Below, in pieces: positions 9,106 to 16,829 of a stretch of DNA of 51,467 nt (its first letter is position 1; every line of letters begins with the position of its first letter). Below the pieces are notes generated by a model. It was not told where the DNA came from. It was given only the letters and a program-made list of their open reading frames with translations, and ran no database searches. This stretch comes from Terribacillus halophilus (lineage in GTDB: Bacteria > Bacillota > Bacilli > Bacillales > Amphibacillaceae), in assembly GCF_900162685.1 (NCBI RefSeq), contig NZ_LT727828.1, positions 471,356-522,822 on the forward strand, read 5' to 3'. Position numbers and translations under genes: made by a program.

Positions 9106-9774
9106 ATGTTTAAATTTTTTAACAGAATGAAGACAGTTGTGAGTTCAGAATTGAATGCGATGTTAGATAAAGCGGAAGATCCGGTGAAAATGCTAGATCA
9201 ATTCATGCGTGACATGGAAGCGGATATCCGAGAGGCAGAAACAGCAGTAGCGAAACAGATTGCTAACGAAAAAATGCTAAAACGAAAATATGATGATGCC
9301 AAAGCGATGGCTGATAAACGCCAGCAGCAAGCAGAGACAGCAATTGAAGCTGGTAATGATGATCTTGCACGTCGTGCTCTAGAGGATAAAAAGACACATC
9401 AAGAAACAGCTGATACACTTCATGCTTCTTGGGAACGTGCAGCAAGTGATGTAGCATCCATCCGCCAGAAACTGGATGAGATGAAGAAAGAATATGCTGA
9501 AATGAAACTGAAAAAAGATTCCTTGAAAGCTCGAGCAGAATCTGCGAAAACACGTACGAAGATGAATCGTACGATGTCTGGTATTGGCAGTGATGAATCA
9601 CGCGGCGGCTTTGAGCGCATGGAAGAAAAAGTGCTGCAGTATGAAGCAGAAGCAGAAACAAGTGAGGATATGTCCAAATCCAATCGTTCACTTGATGATG
9701 AATTCGCTGCGTTGGATAAAGACGGAGTGGACGATGAGCTTGCTGCGTTGAAAAAGAAAATGGGCAAAGAATAA
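9106..9774 (+). CDS. pspA: PspA/IM30 envelope-stress protein
   Basis: 222 residues, almost wholly alpha-helical coiled coil, with the family start MFKFFNRMKTVVSSELN and the conserved EDPVKMLDQFMRDME segment (residues 25-40). PspA proteins are ESCRT-III relatives that polymerise on the inner face of damaged membranes and limit proton leakage. AAAGGAGAG lies at good spacing. B. subtilis has two members, PspA and LiaH; the sigma-W promoter and the DUF4178 neighbour favour PspA over LiaH, since no LiaRS genes are near. A short hairpin follows, which may reduce expression of the distal genes. Confidence 0.93.
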   Translation: MFKFFNRMKTVVSSELNAMLDKAEDPVKMLDQFMRDMEADIREAETAVAKQIANEKMLKRKYDDAKAMADKRQQQAETAIEAGNDDLARRALEDKKTHQETADTLHASWERAASDVASIRQKLDEMKKEYAEMKLKKDSLKARAESAKTRTKMNRTMSGIGSDESRGGFERMEEKVLQYEAEAETSEDMSKSNRSLDDEFAALDKDGVDDELAALKKKMGKE

Positions 9775-9798
9775 GCAGCCAGCACGTTCGGCAGGCTG

Positions 9799-9822
9799 AC
9801 CCTTGCATGATGCAAGGGTTTT
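9799..9822 (+). terminator. Weak internal terminator/attenuator in the pspA operon
   Basis: A 9-bp perfect stem (9799-9807 with 9811-9819), a 3-base loop and only four Ts. It sits between pspA and the lipoprotein gene and would allow partial read-through, keeping PspA in excess. Confidence 0.65.
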
Positions 9823-9868
9823 CGTCTGTCCGCTTTTCATACGGACTATAAAGAAGGGAGGAGCCTTC

Positions 9869-10513
9869 ATGAAATATTGGCTGGCGGGTATTTGCTTGGT
9901 TTTTGTCCTTGTTTTGGCTGGATGTGGTGATTCGAATAATAACGACACTGCTTCACTTAGTGACATTCCAGACGAGCCGGAAAAAGAGACAGTGACTTCA
10001 AAATTTGAAAACAGTGCAGGAGAATCAATTGAAACATTAATTGATAACAACTTCTACTTACTGGATGTTGTCTCTGGAGAAAGAAGCGGAAACGCAAATG
10101 TTTACGCGACACGTTTGTATACAGTTGAAGAATTAATCGAGTTATTCAAGCAGACAGAAGGGCCGGATGAAATAAGCGAAAAAAAGAATGGACAGCAAAT
10201 TATCATTTATGATGATGTATTCATAACAGTGAAGCCGAGTGAAGAAGATAGCGATGTTACCTTAATTGAAGTGGCAGACAGGACATTTGTCCGTGAAAAC
10301 TACTCACCGAACTACTTGAATACTTTCTTTACATTTGCTTTGTTAAATTCTCTTTTCGGTAATAACTGGAGCCAAAGCAGAATGAATACATGTCAGAATG
10401 GCGGCTGTTATGGCGGTTACACATCTACATATCGCGATAACAATGGCGGCTCAGGCGGCATTAGCCGCGGAAATTCAAGCTATCGCGGCGGCGGTCCGAG
10501 TGCGGGTAAATAA
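9869..10513 (+). CDS. DUF4247 lipoprotein
   Basis: 214 residues from the ATG at 9869, behind AAGAAGGGAGGAG; the in-frame ATG at 9803 lies in the preceding hairpin and has no ribosome site. Signal peptide with lipobox LVLAGC, so a lipoprotein on the outer face of the membrane. The middle is an acidic alpha/beta domain (DUF4247). The last ~40 residues are low complexity, rich in Gly, Ser, Asn and Arg (RGNSS, YRGGG), and include two Cys in a CQNGGC motif. Recurrent companion of PspA, DUF350 and the membrane aminopropyltransferase; function unknown. Confidence 0.8.
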   Translation: MKYWLAGICLVFVLVLAGCGDSNNNDTASLSDIPDEPEKETVTSKFENSAGESIETLIDNNFYLLDVVSGERSGNANVYATRLYTVEELIELFKQTEGPDEISEKKNGQQIIIYDDVFITVKPSEEDSDVTLIEVADRTFVRENYSPNYLNTFFTFALLNSLFGNNWSQSRMNTCQNGGCYGGYTSTYRDNNGGSGGISRGNSSYRGGGPSAGK

Positions 10514-10539
10514 AATAAAAACTAAGGAGGCAATGTCTT

Positions 10540-10935
10540 ATGAACCCATTTTTATCGACTTTTCTGTACTTTATTATCGCAGTTGTGATCGTTATTATTG
10601 GTCTTATTATTTTTGAAATGATCACACACAAATACAGGGATTGGGAAGAGATTGAAAAAGGCAATACAGCAGTAGCACTATCAATTGGCGGTAAGGTGAT
10701 TGGTATTTGCTTGGTGCTGTCATTTTCTATTTATCACAGCAGTGAACTTTGGGAAACACTCATTTGGGGGGCTTATGGTGTCGTCTTGCAAATGATTGCT
10801 TACTTTGTATTTGAAGGCGTAACACGACGATTTTCCGTTCAAGCCAAACTAAAAGAAAATAACATCGCTGTCGGGATTGTCTCGCTGGCTGTTTCGGTAG
10901 GACTTGGATTTGTCATCGGTGCGTCTATTACGTAA
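10540..10935 (+). CDS. DUF350 (YjfL-type) four-helix membrane protein
   Basis: 131 residues with four hydrophobic segments (about 5-27, 45-62, 70-92, 105-128) arranged as two repeats, each with a polar tract (GNTAVALSIGG; ENNIAVGIVS). This internal duplication is typical of DUF350/UPF0719. CTAAGGAGG precedes the ATG at 10540. E. coli YjfL is found with PspA-like YjfJ and a polyamine-modifying enzyme relative, so the association with PspA and spermidine-synthase-like genes is wide. Function unknown; a membrane channel or partner for the following enzyme is only a guess. Confidence 0.85.
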   Translation: MNPFLSTFLYFIIAVVIVIIGLIIFEMITHKYRDWEEIEKGNTAVALSIGGKVIGICLVLSFSIYHSSELWETLIWGAYGVVLQMIAYFVFEGVTRRFSVQAKLKENNIAVGIVSLAVSVGLGFVIGASIT

Positions 10936-10963
10936 GCTTAAAGCGGTTCGGAGATGAAAAAAG

Positions 10964-12514
10964 ATGCGGCAGAAAGTAATGAATAAAACCTCGCTCATTT
11001 ACTGGGCTTCCGGTATTGTATCGATTTGTGGTATCGTGTTCGAAGTTTTGTTTGGGGCATTGGGGTCTTATATTCTCGGAGATGGTGTGAAGCAATATAC
11101 GCTCACCATCTCTTTGTTTTTGACTGGTATGGGAATTGGTGCGAGTGTCAGTGAACGAGTAACGAAGAATTTAATATTGGCATTTATCTACATAGAATTT
11201 CTTGTGGCTTTGATCGGCGGTTTCTCAAGCTTCACGATGTTTGGGATAACGGCTTACACGCCAGAAGGAACAGACGCCTTTTATTTATATTTCGTTACGT
11301 TAATTGTCGGCACGCTGACAGGTGTGGAACTGCCGATTCTAATTCGCAAGGCGAACGAAATTGGAGAGACGCTCAATCGCAGTACGGCACGTGTGCTGTT
11401 CAGTGACTATGCAGGAGGACTAATTGGAGGATTACTGTTTGCTTTCCTGCTTCGCCCGCAATTCGGTATCGTTAAGTCTGCCTTTTTAGTAGGGCTGATT
11501 AACTTAGCAGTAGCATTGGTTGTCCTCTGGCTGTTCCGGTCAGAAATAAAACGCGTAGCGATGCATGGCCTAGTTGGCTCTGTTATCGGTATATTGCTTC
11601 TATTAGGTGTCTTTTTCGGGGAAGAAACTGCTTTTTCATTTGAGCAGAAACTGTACCAAGATCCAATTATCCATATGGAACAAAGTCAGTACCAAAAAGT
11701 TATCCTCACACGAGATGATGATGATGTGCGTCTCTACTTGAATGGAGGTCTGCAGTTCAGTTCCATTGATCAGCATCGCTATCATGATGCGCTCATCCAT
11801 CCTGTCATGTCCCAAGCGAAGCAGCATGATCATGTGCTGATTTTAGGCGGAGGAGATGGTCTGGCTGCGAATGAGATTTTAAAATATGAAGATGTGCGAG
11901 ACATCACCTTGGTTGATCTTGATCCTGCTGTAACGGATTTGGCTAAGACAGAGCCAAAGCTGCTTGATTTGAATAATCGGTCTTTGCACAATGATAAAGT
12001 GACAATCAAGAACGAAGATGCTTTTAATTATCTGAAAGGATCAGATCAGATATATGATGTTATCATTGTTGATCTGCCCGATCCGAATGATGAGAGTTTA
12101 AACAAGTTATATACGGAAGAGTTTTACTCTTTAGTCCGTAATCATATGCACCCGGAAGGAGCGATGATTGTCCAAGCTACCAGTCCGGTTTTCGCTACAC
12201 AATCGTATTGGACAATCGATGAAACAATCCGTGCAACCGGCTTAGAAACAGAGAACTTCCACTTAGATGTTCCAAGCTTTGGCAACTGGGGTTTTGTCAT
12301 GGCTAGCAGAAATCCGATTGACGCCAATGAGTTGGAGGTGACAGTGCCGACACAGTATTTGAAATCATCTATGATTCCGGGAATGACGGAATTTGGCAAA
12401 GATGAAGATGAAGACATCACCAATGCCGACGGAGATAAGATTGAACTTCGGCCGAATACGCTCGTCGATCCGCATTTAATTGAGATTTATCAGTCTGAAT
12501 GGAAGCATTATTAA
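10964..12514 (+). CDS. Membrane-embedded spermidine-synthase-like (aminopropyltransferase-fold) protein
   Basis: 516 residues. The first ~220 hold about seven hydrophobic segments; the rest is a Rossmann methyltransferase-like domain of the spermidine synthase family. Visible motifs: SQYQKVILTRD, LNGGLQFSSIDQHRYHDALIHP, the nucleoside-binding ILGGGDGLAANEIL, the acidic VDLDP, and DLPDP at the position of the catalytic Asp loop (DSTDP in soluble enzymes). The canonical YHE glutamate is Asp (YHD) and DSTDP is DLPDP, so true aminopropyl transfer to putrescine is not certain. Last gene of the sigma-W operon; its stop overlaps the convergent Lrp gene by four bases. A start at 10979 is also possible. 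Confidence 0.85.
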   Translation: MRQKVMNKTSLIYWASGIVSICGIVFEVLFGALGSYILGDGVKQYTLTISLFLTGMGIGASVSERVTKNLILAFIYIEFLVALIGGFSSFTMFGITAYTPEGTDAFYLYFVTLIVGTLTGVELPILIRKANEIGETLNRSTARVLFSDYAGGLIGGLLFAFLLRPQFGIVKSAFLVGLINLAVALVVLWLFRSEIKRVAMHGLVGSVIGILLLLGVFFGEETAFSFEQKLYQDPIIHMEQSQYQKVILTRDDDDVRLYLNGGLQFSSIDQHRYHDALIHPVMSQAKQHDHVLILGGGDGLAANEILKYEDVRDITLVDLDPAVTDLAKTEPKLLDLNNRSLHNDKVTIKNEDAFNYLKGSDQIYDVIIVDLPDPNDESLNKLYTEEFYSLVRNHMHPEGAMIVQATSPVFATQSYWTIDETIRATGLETENFHLDVPSFGNWGFVMASRNPIDANELEVTVPTQYLKSSMIPGMTEFGKDEDEDITNADGDKIELRPNTLVDPHLIEIYQSEWKHY

Positions 12515-12951
12515 TCTTCTCTAGGAAGCAAGGCCCGATAAGCAACCGGGGAAGTGAGTACAGTAGAGGTATTGAATGTCCCGTAAGGTATGAGCCGATC
12601 AATCAGTTCCCGCATTCCGTTCATGTCAGGCACAGCTGCTTTCAGCAGGTAATTGATTGGCCCCGTCACACGGTGGCATTCCAATACCCCTTCTTCTTTT
12701 GCAATCAGATTCTCAAATTCCAAATGAGGAATCTTCAATTCACTCACCTGAATAAACAACATAATATCCAGTCCTACTTTTGCATGTGCCACACGAGCAG
12801 TATAATGCTCAATTACACCTCGCTCTTCTAATCTTGCCATACGTTCAGATACACTCGGTCTGCTTAAGGCAAGTTGCTTCGACAATTCACTAATGGTAAT
12901 GCGTCCATTGTGCTGCAATAATTCCAGCATTGTTCGGTCAATATGATCCAT
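12511..12951 (-). CDS. Lrp/AsnC-family transcriptional regulator
   Basis: 146 residues: N-terminal helix-turn-helix (residues 5-55, ISELSKQLALSRPSVSERMARLEERGVI) and C-terminal RAM effector domain (65-140, ECHRVTGPINYLLKAAV). Feast/famine proteins form octamers on DNA and usually sense an amino acid or metabolite. Divergently placed from a YitT-family membrane gene; the shared 135-base intergenic region holds TGCAGG repeats suited to an Lrp site. Regulation of itself and the neighbour is the likely job; the ligand cannot be inferred. Confidence 0.9.
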   Translation of the reverse strand: MDHIDRTMLELLQHNGRITISELSKQLALSRPSVSERMARLEERGVIEHYTARVAHAKVGLDIMLFIQVSELKIPHLEFENLIAKEEGVLECHRVTGPINYLLKAAVPDMNGMRELIDRLIPYGTFNTSTVLTSPVAYRALLPRED

Positions 12952-12972
12952 CTTATACGCTCCCTTTCACAT

Positions 12973-13031
12973 TGCAGGTGATTCCTGCATATTATTTTCA
13001 ATATGAACCTCAATTCAAGGTATTGCCTGCA
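12973..13031. promoter_or_regulatory. Candidate Lrp operator
   Basis: A 17-bp inverted repeat, TGCAGG (12973-12978) and CCTGCA (12984-12989), plus a third CCTGCA at 13026-13031, all in the gap between the Lrp gene and the divergent YitT-type gene. The assignment is inferred from position and symmetry. Confidence 0.5.
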
Positions 13032-13086
13032 AATATCTATTCATTTCTGATGTTATTTATTCTAACATAGAAAGTGAGTAAAAAGG

Positions 13087-13773
13087 ATGTCGGCCATACT
13101 TACTGCACCAAAGTTAATTCAACGTGGATTTATAATTAGAGAGGAGCATGTCGTTTTGCTGCAAAAATATCTCAAAATTGTACTTGGCTGTTTCCTGGCC
13201 AGCATTGGTCTGTATATGCTGAAGAGCACAGAGCTGGTGACAGGCGGAACAGCAGGACTTTCATTAGGATTTTCTTATTTGCTTTCCCTCCCATTCGGAG
13301 TTGTATTCTTCCTTGTTAATATTCCATTTTATATCTTCTCTTTCGTCAGAATGGGATGGCGTTTTACCGTCACTACGATTGCTGCTGTATCCATCCTGAG
13401 CCTTTTTACATTTCTCCACCCGCTATATCCAGCCATTGCACTTCCAGGCATCGTTGCCAGCGTTGCTGGAGGATTAATCATTGGTTTCGGTTTGATTCTT
13501 TTGTTCGCGAACCAAGCCTCTTTAGGAGGAGCAAACATTCTTGCGTTGTTTTTGCAGAAGCGCTTCAATACGAACCCTGGAACGGTCAACTTTATCTTTG
13601 ACTTCTGTGTCGTTATGCTAAGTCTTTATTCGGTAGGTCTTGTGAAAGGTATTTATTCGATTGTATCTATAGCAGTGACTTCTTTTGTTATTAGTTATTT
13701 CAAAGAGAAGTTCGCCAAACCAACGCCAAAGCCACAACCGAATCCAGCACCAGCAGCCCAAGCGGCCAAGTAG
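13087..13773 (+). CDS. YitT-family membrane protein without DUF2179 domain
   Basis: Up to 228 residues, with five to six hydrophobic segments and YitT signatures (ELVTGGTAGLSLGFSYLL; LPFGVVFFLVNIPFY). Most Bacillus YitT proteins carry a C-terminal DUF2179 domain; here it is replaced by a short Lys/Pro/Ala tail (KPTPKPQPNPAPAAQ). The start is uncertain: the ATG at 13087 has a purine tract with almost no spacing, while an in-frame TTG at 13156 follows AGAGGAG at nine bases and begins just before TM1, giving 205 residues. Transported substrate unknown. Divergent from, and probably controlled by, the adjacent Lrp protein. Confidence 0.8.
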   Translation: MSAILTAPKLIQRGFIIREEHVVLLQKYLKIVLGCFLASIGLYMLKSTELVTGGTAGLSLGFSYLLSLPFGVVFFLVNIPFYIFSFVRMGWRFTVTTIAAVSILSLFTFLHPLYPAIALPGIVASVAGGLIIGFGLILLFANQASLGGANILALFLQKRFNTNPGTVNFIFDFCVVMLSLYSVGLVKGIYSIVSIAVTSFVISYFKEKFAKPTPKPQPNPAPAAQAAK

Positions 13774-13798
13774 ACGAAGGAGAAATCCTTCGTTTTTT
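13774..13798 (+). terminator. Intrinsic terminator
   Basis: An 8-bp perfect stem (13774-13781 with 13786-13793), a GAAA loop and six Ts, directly after the YitT-type gene. Confidence 0.85.
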
Positions 13799-13799
13799 G

Positions 13800-13975
13800 A
13801 TGGTATAATTTGGCTGGAGAGGAGGCGGAGAATGGAGAGAGATGTTTTGAAACGGTCAATGCCTGGAATCATTTTTGAAACACCCATCTTATTTAGTAAA
13901 AAGAGAAATGTACTAAATTTCTTTACAAGATATTACTACTGTAGTAAGAGTATCAAAGGATGGAGAAACAATTAG
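13800..13975 (+). pseudogene. Probable truncated host gene at the left edge of the AT-rich island
   Basis: An extended -10 (TGGTATAAT at 13800-13808) and a very strong ribosome region (GGAGAGGAGGCGGAG) precede an ATG at 13832. The 47-codon frame begins MERDVLKRSMPGIIFETPI and then turns into AT-rich sequence with a Tyr/Asn/Lys-rich tail. Such strong expression signals for so odd a product suggest that the gene's 3' part was replaced by island DNA near 13880-13900. I do not recognise the N-terminus. A genuine small protein cannot be excluded. Confidence 0.4.
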
Positions 13976-14025
13976 AAAAATCGAACTTAGAGTTGGTGAT
14001 TATTACAAATGAACTATAGGAATTG

Positions 14026-14059
14026 AAAAGGTGTACGTAAACATTTACGTACACCTTTT
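14026..14059. repeat. Large palindrome/hairpin, possibly island end and terminator
   Basis: A perfect 16-bp inverted repeat (14026-14041 with 14044-14059) with A- and T-tracts outside, so it could act as a bidirectional terminator. Its core, 14034-14048 (TACGTAAACATTTAC), recurs in inverted orientation at 20233-20247. The segment 13976-14161 holds nothing else recognisable. Confidence 0.75.
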
Positions 14060-14161
14060 CATAGTATTTGTATTGTAGCTGCATTGAATCTAGTTCCTGA
14101 CTAACTCTTTTATGATAAATAAAGGTATTTTGACGGACACACTGGTGTTAAAAATCGTGGA

Positions 14162-15112
14162 TTAAACTGCATCTTGTGAATGTAAAGGAACAGCTTCTTC
14201 TTTTCCTGTATTTAAGAATATCTCTTCTAGTGATGGTTCATATACTTGAATTCGATATACATCTATATCCAAGCCAGTGAATAGACGATTCATAGAGGGA
14301 ATCTTCTTCTCTTCAGATACAACTAAACGTACATTTTCTTCTCCCCATTCTACGTTTGATGCTATGGAGTCGAGTTTATGCTTTAATTGCTCCTTGTGTT
14401 GGGAAGGTATGGGACCATGTTTAACAGTAACAATAAGGTTTTTTTGGAACTCTTTCTTTAATGACTCAATACTTCCTTGGAGCTTTATGATACCTTTATC
14501 CATTATAGATATCTCATCACATAATTTCTCTACCTCGTCTAAATTATGTGATGTTAAGAATACCGTAGTACCATCACCTGAAATATCTTTAATAAGGGAA
14601 TGTATAGTTAGAACAGAATTAGCATCAACACCGGATGTTGGTTCATCTAAGAAGATAATATCGGGATTATTCAATAAAGTCTGTGCAATCCCCAGCTTTT
14701 TCTTCATACCAAAAGAGAACTTTTTAACCTTTAGGTTAGTGTCGTTTTCTAAACCAACCTTTTGAAGCAGCTTTATAAATTCTTCCTTCTTCATTTTCAA
14801 CCCCAGAATCTTACTGAAATATTTTAGATGTTCTAATGCAGATAAATCATCATAAAAAGATGAATAATCGGGCATTACTCCAACCTTAGTTTGTACTTTC
14901 CTTTTCGACTCTGTGTCTTTTAAGTTCAATTTGAAGGATCCTGAACTAGGAATTGCTAAACCCGTTAACATATTAATCAGTGTTGATTTACCAGCACCAT
15001 TCTTTCCTAGAAAACCAAATATCGAGCCCTTTTTGACTTTCAGATTAACTTTGTTCACCACTGTTTTTTCACCATACTTTTTTGTAAGGCTATTAGTTTC
15101 TATAGCGTACAT
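14162..15112 (-). CDS. ABC exporter ATP-binding protein (bacteriocin export/immunity type)
   Basis: 316 residues. Walker A GKNGAGKS (about 36-43), Q-loop region, signature FSFGMKKK (a degenerate LSGGQ common in CcmA/BcrA-type exporters), Walker B IIFLDEP and H-loop (SHNLDEVE) are all present, followed by a ~90-residue C-terminal domain. Partner of the overlapping permease gene. ABC-2 exporters of this kind act as secretion or self-protection pumps in lantibiotic and leaderless bacteriocin loci (LnqEF-type in lacticin Q). The island context makes export of, or immunity to, the nearby peptide the best guess; the substrate is not proven. Confidence 0.88.
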   Translation of the reverse strand: MYAIETNSLTKKYGEKTVVNKVNLKVKKGSIFGFLGKNGAGKSTLINMLTGLAIPSSGSFKLNLKDTESKRKVQTKVGVMPDYSSFYDDLSALEHLKYFSKILGLKMKKEEFIKLLQKVGLENDTNLKVKKFSFGMKKKLGIAQTLLNNPDIIFLDEPTSGVDANSVLTIHSLIKDISGDGTTVFLTSHNLDEVEKLCDEISIMDKGIIKLQGSIESLKKEFQKNLIVTVKHGPIPSQHKEQLKHKLDSIASNVEWGEENVRLVVSEEKKIPSMNRLFTGLDIDVYRIQVYEPSLEEIFLNTGKEEAVPLHSQDAV

Positions 15113-15801
15113 TATAAATCCCTCTTTCTAATTGTAATTAGGCTTATAGCTAAGAAGATAATAGGGTAAATCAAGACTATGTAGATGTAAAAATCATTGT
15201 CGTGACTAAAGAAATAGTATGGAGTAATGTAGCTATATATCTTAAGGAATATATTTTCAGATGCTATACTCCAAAGGCCTACAATAGGTACGATTACCGC
15301 AATAGCCATTCCTAGAAAACCAGTTACTCCGGGTTTAGGGATAAGGGTAGATAACAATAGGGACAATCCTACAAAGTAAGATACAAAAACTATTCCTTCC
15401 ATTAATTCTGATACGTGAAAGGCTTTAGAGAAGGGGGTAATCAATAATAAGGCGATGAATAAGCAAACAATCCAGAAAAACAAATTCCCTAGAAACTTTC
15501 CAAATACAATGTTTTCTCTAGAGGTTTTGGTCGCTATAAATCTAATGGTTCTGGATTTAACTTCTTCATTTATCGTACTATGCGTTAGAGTGGATACAAA
15601 TAAGGGGCTAGCAATGAGAATTAAGATTAATAAGCCTGTTGCATATGCGCTGTCACCCAAGCCAAATTCTTGAAGTTGACTTTGGAATGAACTGACAAGT
15701 TTCGCTGCTCCAAGGGTTACACCCAAGATGACACCTATAATAATCAATGAACGGATACTTTTGAACAAGCTTTTAAACTCTCTAAAACAAATAGCGAACA
15801 T
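15112..15801 (-). CDS. ABC-2 type exporter permease
   Basis: 229 residues with six hydrophobic segments and a cytoplasmic N-terminus (FAICFREFKSLFKSIRS) typical of ABC-2 permeases. A TAATG junction joins it to the ATPase gene (stop and start share one base), so the two are translationally coupled. AGGAGGAAAC precedes the ATG. AT-rich codon use like the rest of the island. It points away from the DUF2089 gene across a 199-base AT-rich promoter region. Confidence 0.85.
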   Translation of the reverse strand: MFAICFREFKSLFKSIRSLIIIGVILGVTLGAAKLVSSFQSQLQEFGLGDSAYATGLLILILIASPLFVSTLTHSTINEEVKSRTIRFIATKTSRENIVFGKFLGNLFFWIVCLFIALLLITPFSKAFHVSELMEGIVFVSYFVGLSLLLSTLIPKPGVTGFLGMAIAVIVPIVGLWSIASENIFLKIYSYITPYYFFSHDNDFYIYIVLIYPIIFLAISLITIRKRDL

Positions 15802-16000
15802 AGTTAGTTTCCTCCTTCAATCACTTTTTTATTTGAACACCAAGTCGATCCTCACAAGGACATGGTACCAAATTATTCAAGTTACTTCCACCATTATTTT
15901 AATAAAATTAAACACTCTTTTATTAATATTTAAAAAGTTATTCAAAAAGGGTTTAATTTTATTTAATTAGTGTTATTCTTATGGCTAAGGGGGGAAAGAG

Positions 16001-16300
16001 ATGAACAAGAAGGATATTCCTTCATGGATCTTATCGTTGGATTCCGAAGACCTTGAGTTTATACGTAAGTTCATCCTTAATTCTGGTTCATTAAAGGATA
16101 TAGCTAAAGCGTATGAAGTATCTTATCCAACTGTGCGTTTAAGGTTGAATCGACTTATACAAAAGATAGAATTAGTGGAAGACAGTGAATCTGAACAGTT
16201 AGTTGGTTTTATAAAGAAATTAGCAATAGAAGAGCGTATAACACTTGAAGATGCTCGACAAATTATCGAAAAATACAATAACGAAAAGGAAGGGATATAA
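16001..16300 (+). CDS. DUF2089-type small DNA-binding regulator
   Basis: 99 residues behind AAGGGGGGAAAG. The sequence ILSLDSEDLEFIRKFIL, then SGSLKDIAKAYEVSYPTVRLRLNRLI, is the helix-turn-helix core of DUF2089 proteins; the zinc-ribbon N-terminus of longer members is absent. These regulators are commonly followed by a small membrane protein and lie near ABC transporters. Here it is divergent from the exporter genes and one base-step upstream of the next gene (TAA then ATG). Likely regulator of the exporter, of itself, or both (inference). Confidence 0.8.
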   Translation: MNKKDIPSWILSLDSEDLEFIRKFILNSGSLKDIAKAYEVSYPTVRLRLNRLIQKIELVEDSESEQLVGFIKKLAIEERITLEDARQIIEKYNNEKEGI

Positions 16301-16582
16301 ATGCCTGAGTTATCCGTATTCTTAATAATCTTTGTTATGTCAGCGATTCAATATTTTATGGCAACTAGAAGCAGCTTTATCTTTGGTTTTATCATACCTA
16401 TAGTATTTATTGCTGTGATGTCTTGGATGTTTACCTCAAACAGAATTGAAAGTGTCGCTATGTTCGTTGTACTTCTCATCATTGGATTAATCCTATTGAT
16501 AGAAGAGTGGGTAAGAGGTAGAAAATCTCTTCAAAAACGACGTAAAAAGGAAATGGATATCATGAAAACAAAAGACCTTTAA
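16301..16582 (+). CDS. Small membrane protein paired with the DUF2089 regulator
   Basis: 93 residues with three hydrophobic segments (about 4-20, 25-43, 50-68) and a strongly basic C-terminal tail (RGRKSLQKRRKKE), predicted inside. It starts immediately after the preceding stop, so the pair is co-translated. Family not recognised. It might be a membrane sensor or anti-regulator for the DUF2089 protein, or a small immunity protein; sequence alone does not decide. Confidence 0.7.
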   Translation: MPELSVFLIIFVMSAIQYFMATRSSFIFGFIIPIVFIAVMSWMFTSNRIESVAMFVVLLIIGLILLIEEWVRGRKSLQKRRKKEMDIMKTKDL

Positions 16583-16749
16583 AGTCATATTAGATGTTTT
16601 GAAGAATATACATGGTGGTACAGTTATAGTATAATGTATGCACCCATGCTACAATTTTCATTCTTCTATACAATATATTCTCTAAAGCGAAAGCTATTGA
16701 AACAAACCCTATTCTGGTCGTGGGGACCTTAATAAGCTATGTATGGAAG

Positions 16750-16822
16750 GTAATAAACAGCGCCCACTGTTTATTACAAAAAAAGACAGGGATAGAGGTT
16801 ACGACTCTATCCCTGTTTTTTT
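16750..16822. terminator. Two consecutive hairpins, the second a bidirectional terminator
   Basis: First an 11-bp perfect inverted repeat (16750-16760 with 16767-16777), then a 12-bp perfect stem (16786-16797 with 16805-16816) flanked by an A-run and a seven-T run. The second can end the peptide gene on the minus strand and any plus-strand transcript. Between 16583 and 16749 I see no gene with a start codon. Confidence 0.8.
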
Positions 16823-16829
16823 ATAAGTA

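Noticed and set aside
14277-14765. Long plus-strand ORF antisense to the ABC ATPase
   Set aside because: Shadow of a conserved gene on the other strand; no ribosome site and no family features. The same applies to other antisense ORFs such as 4765-5169, 9263-9808 and 45438-45890.
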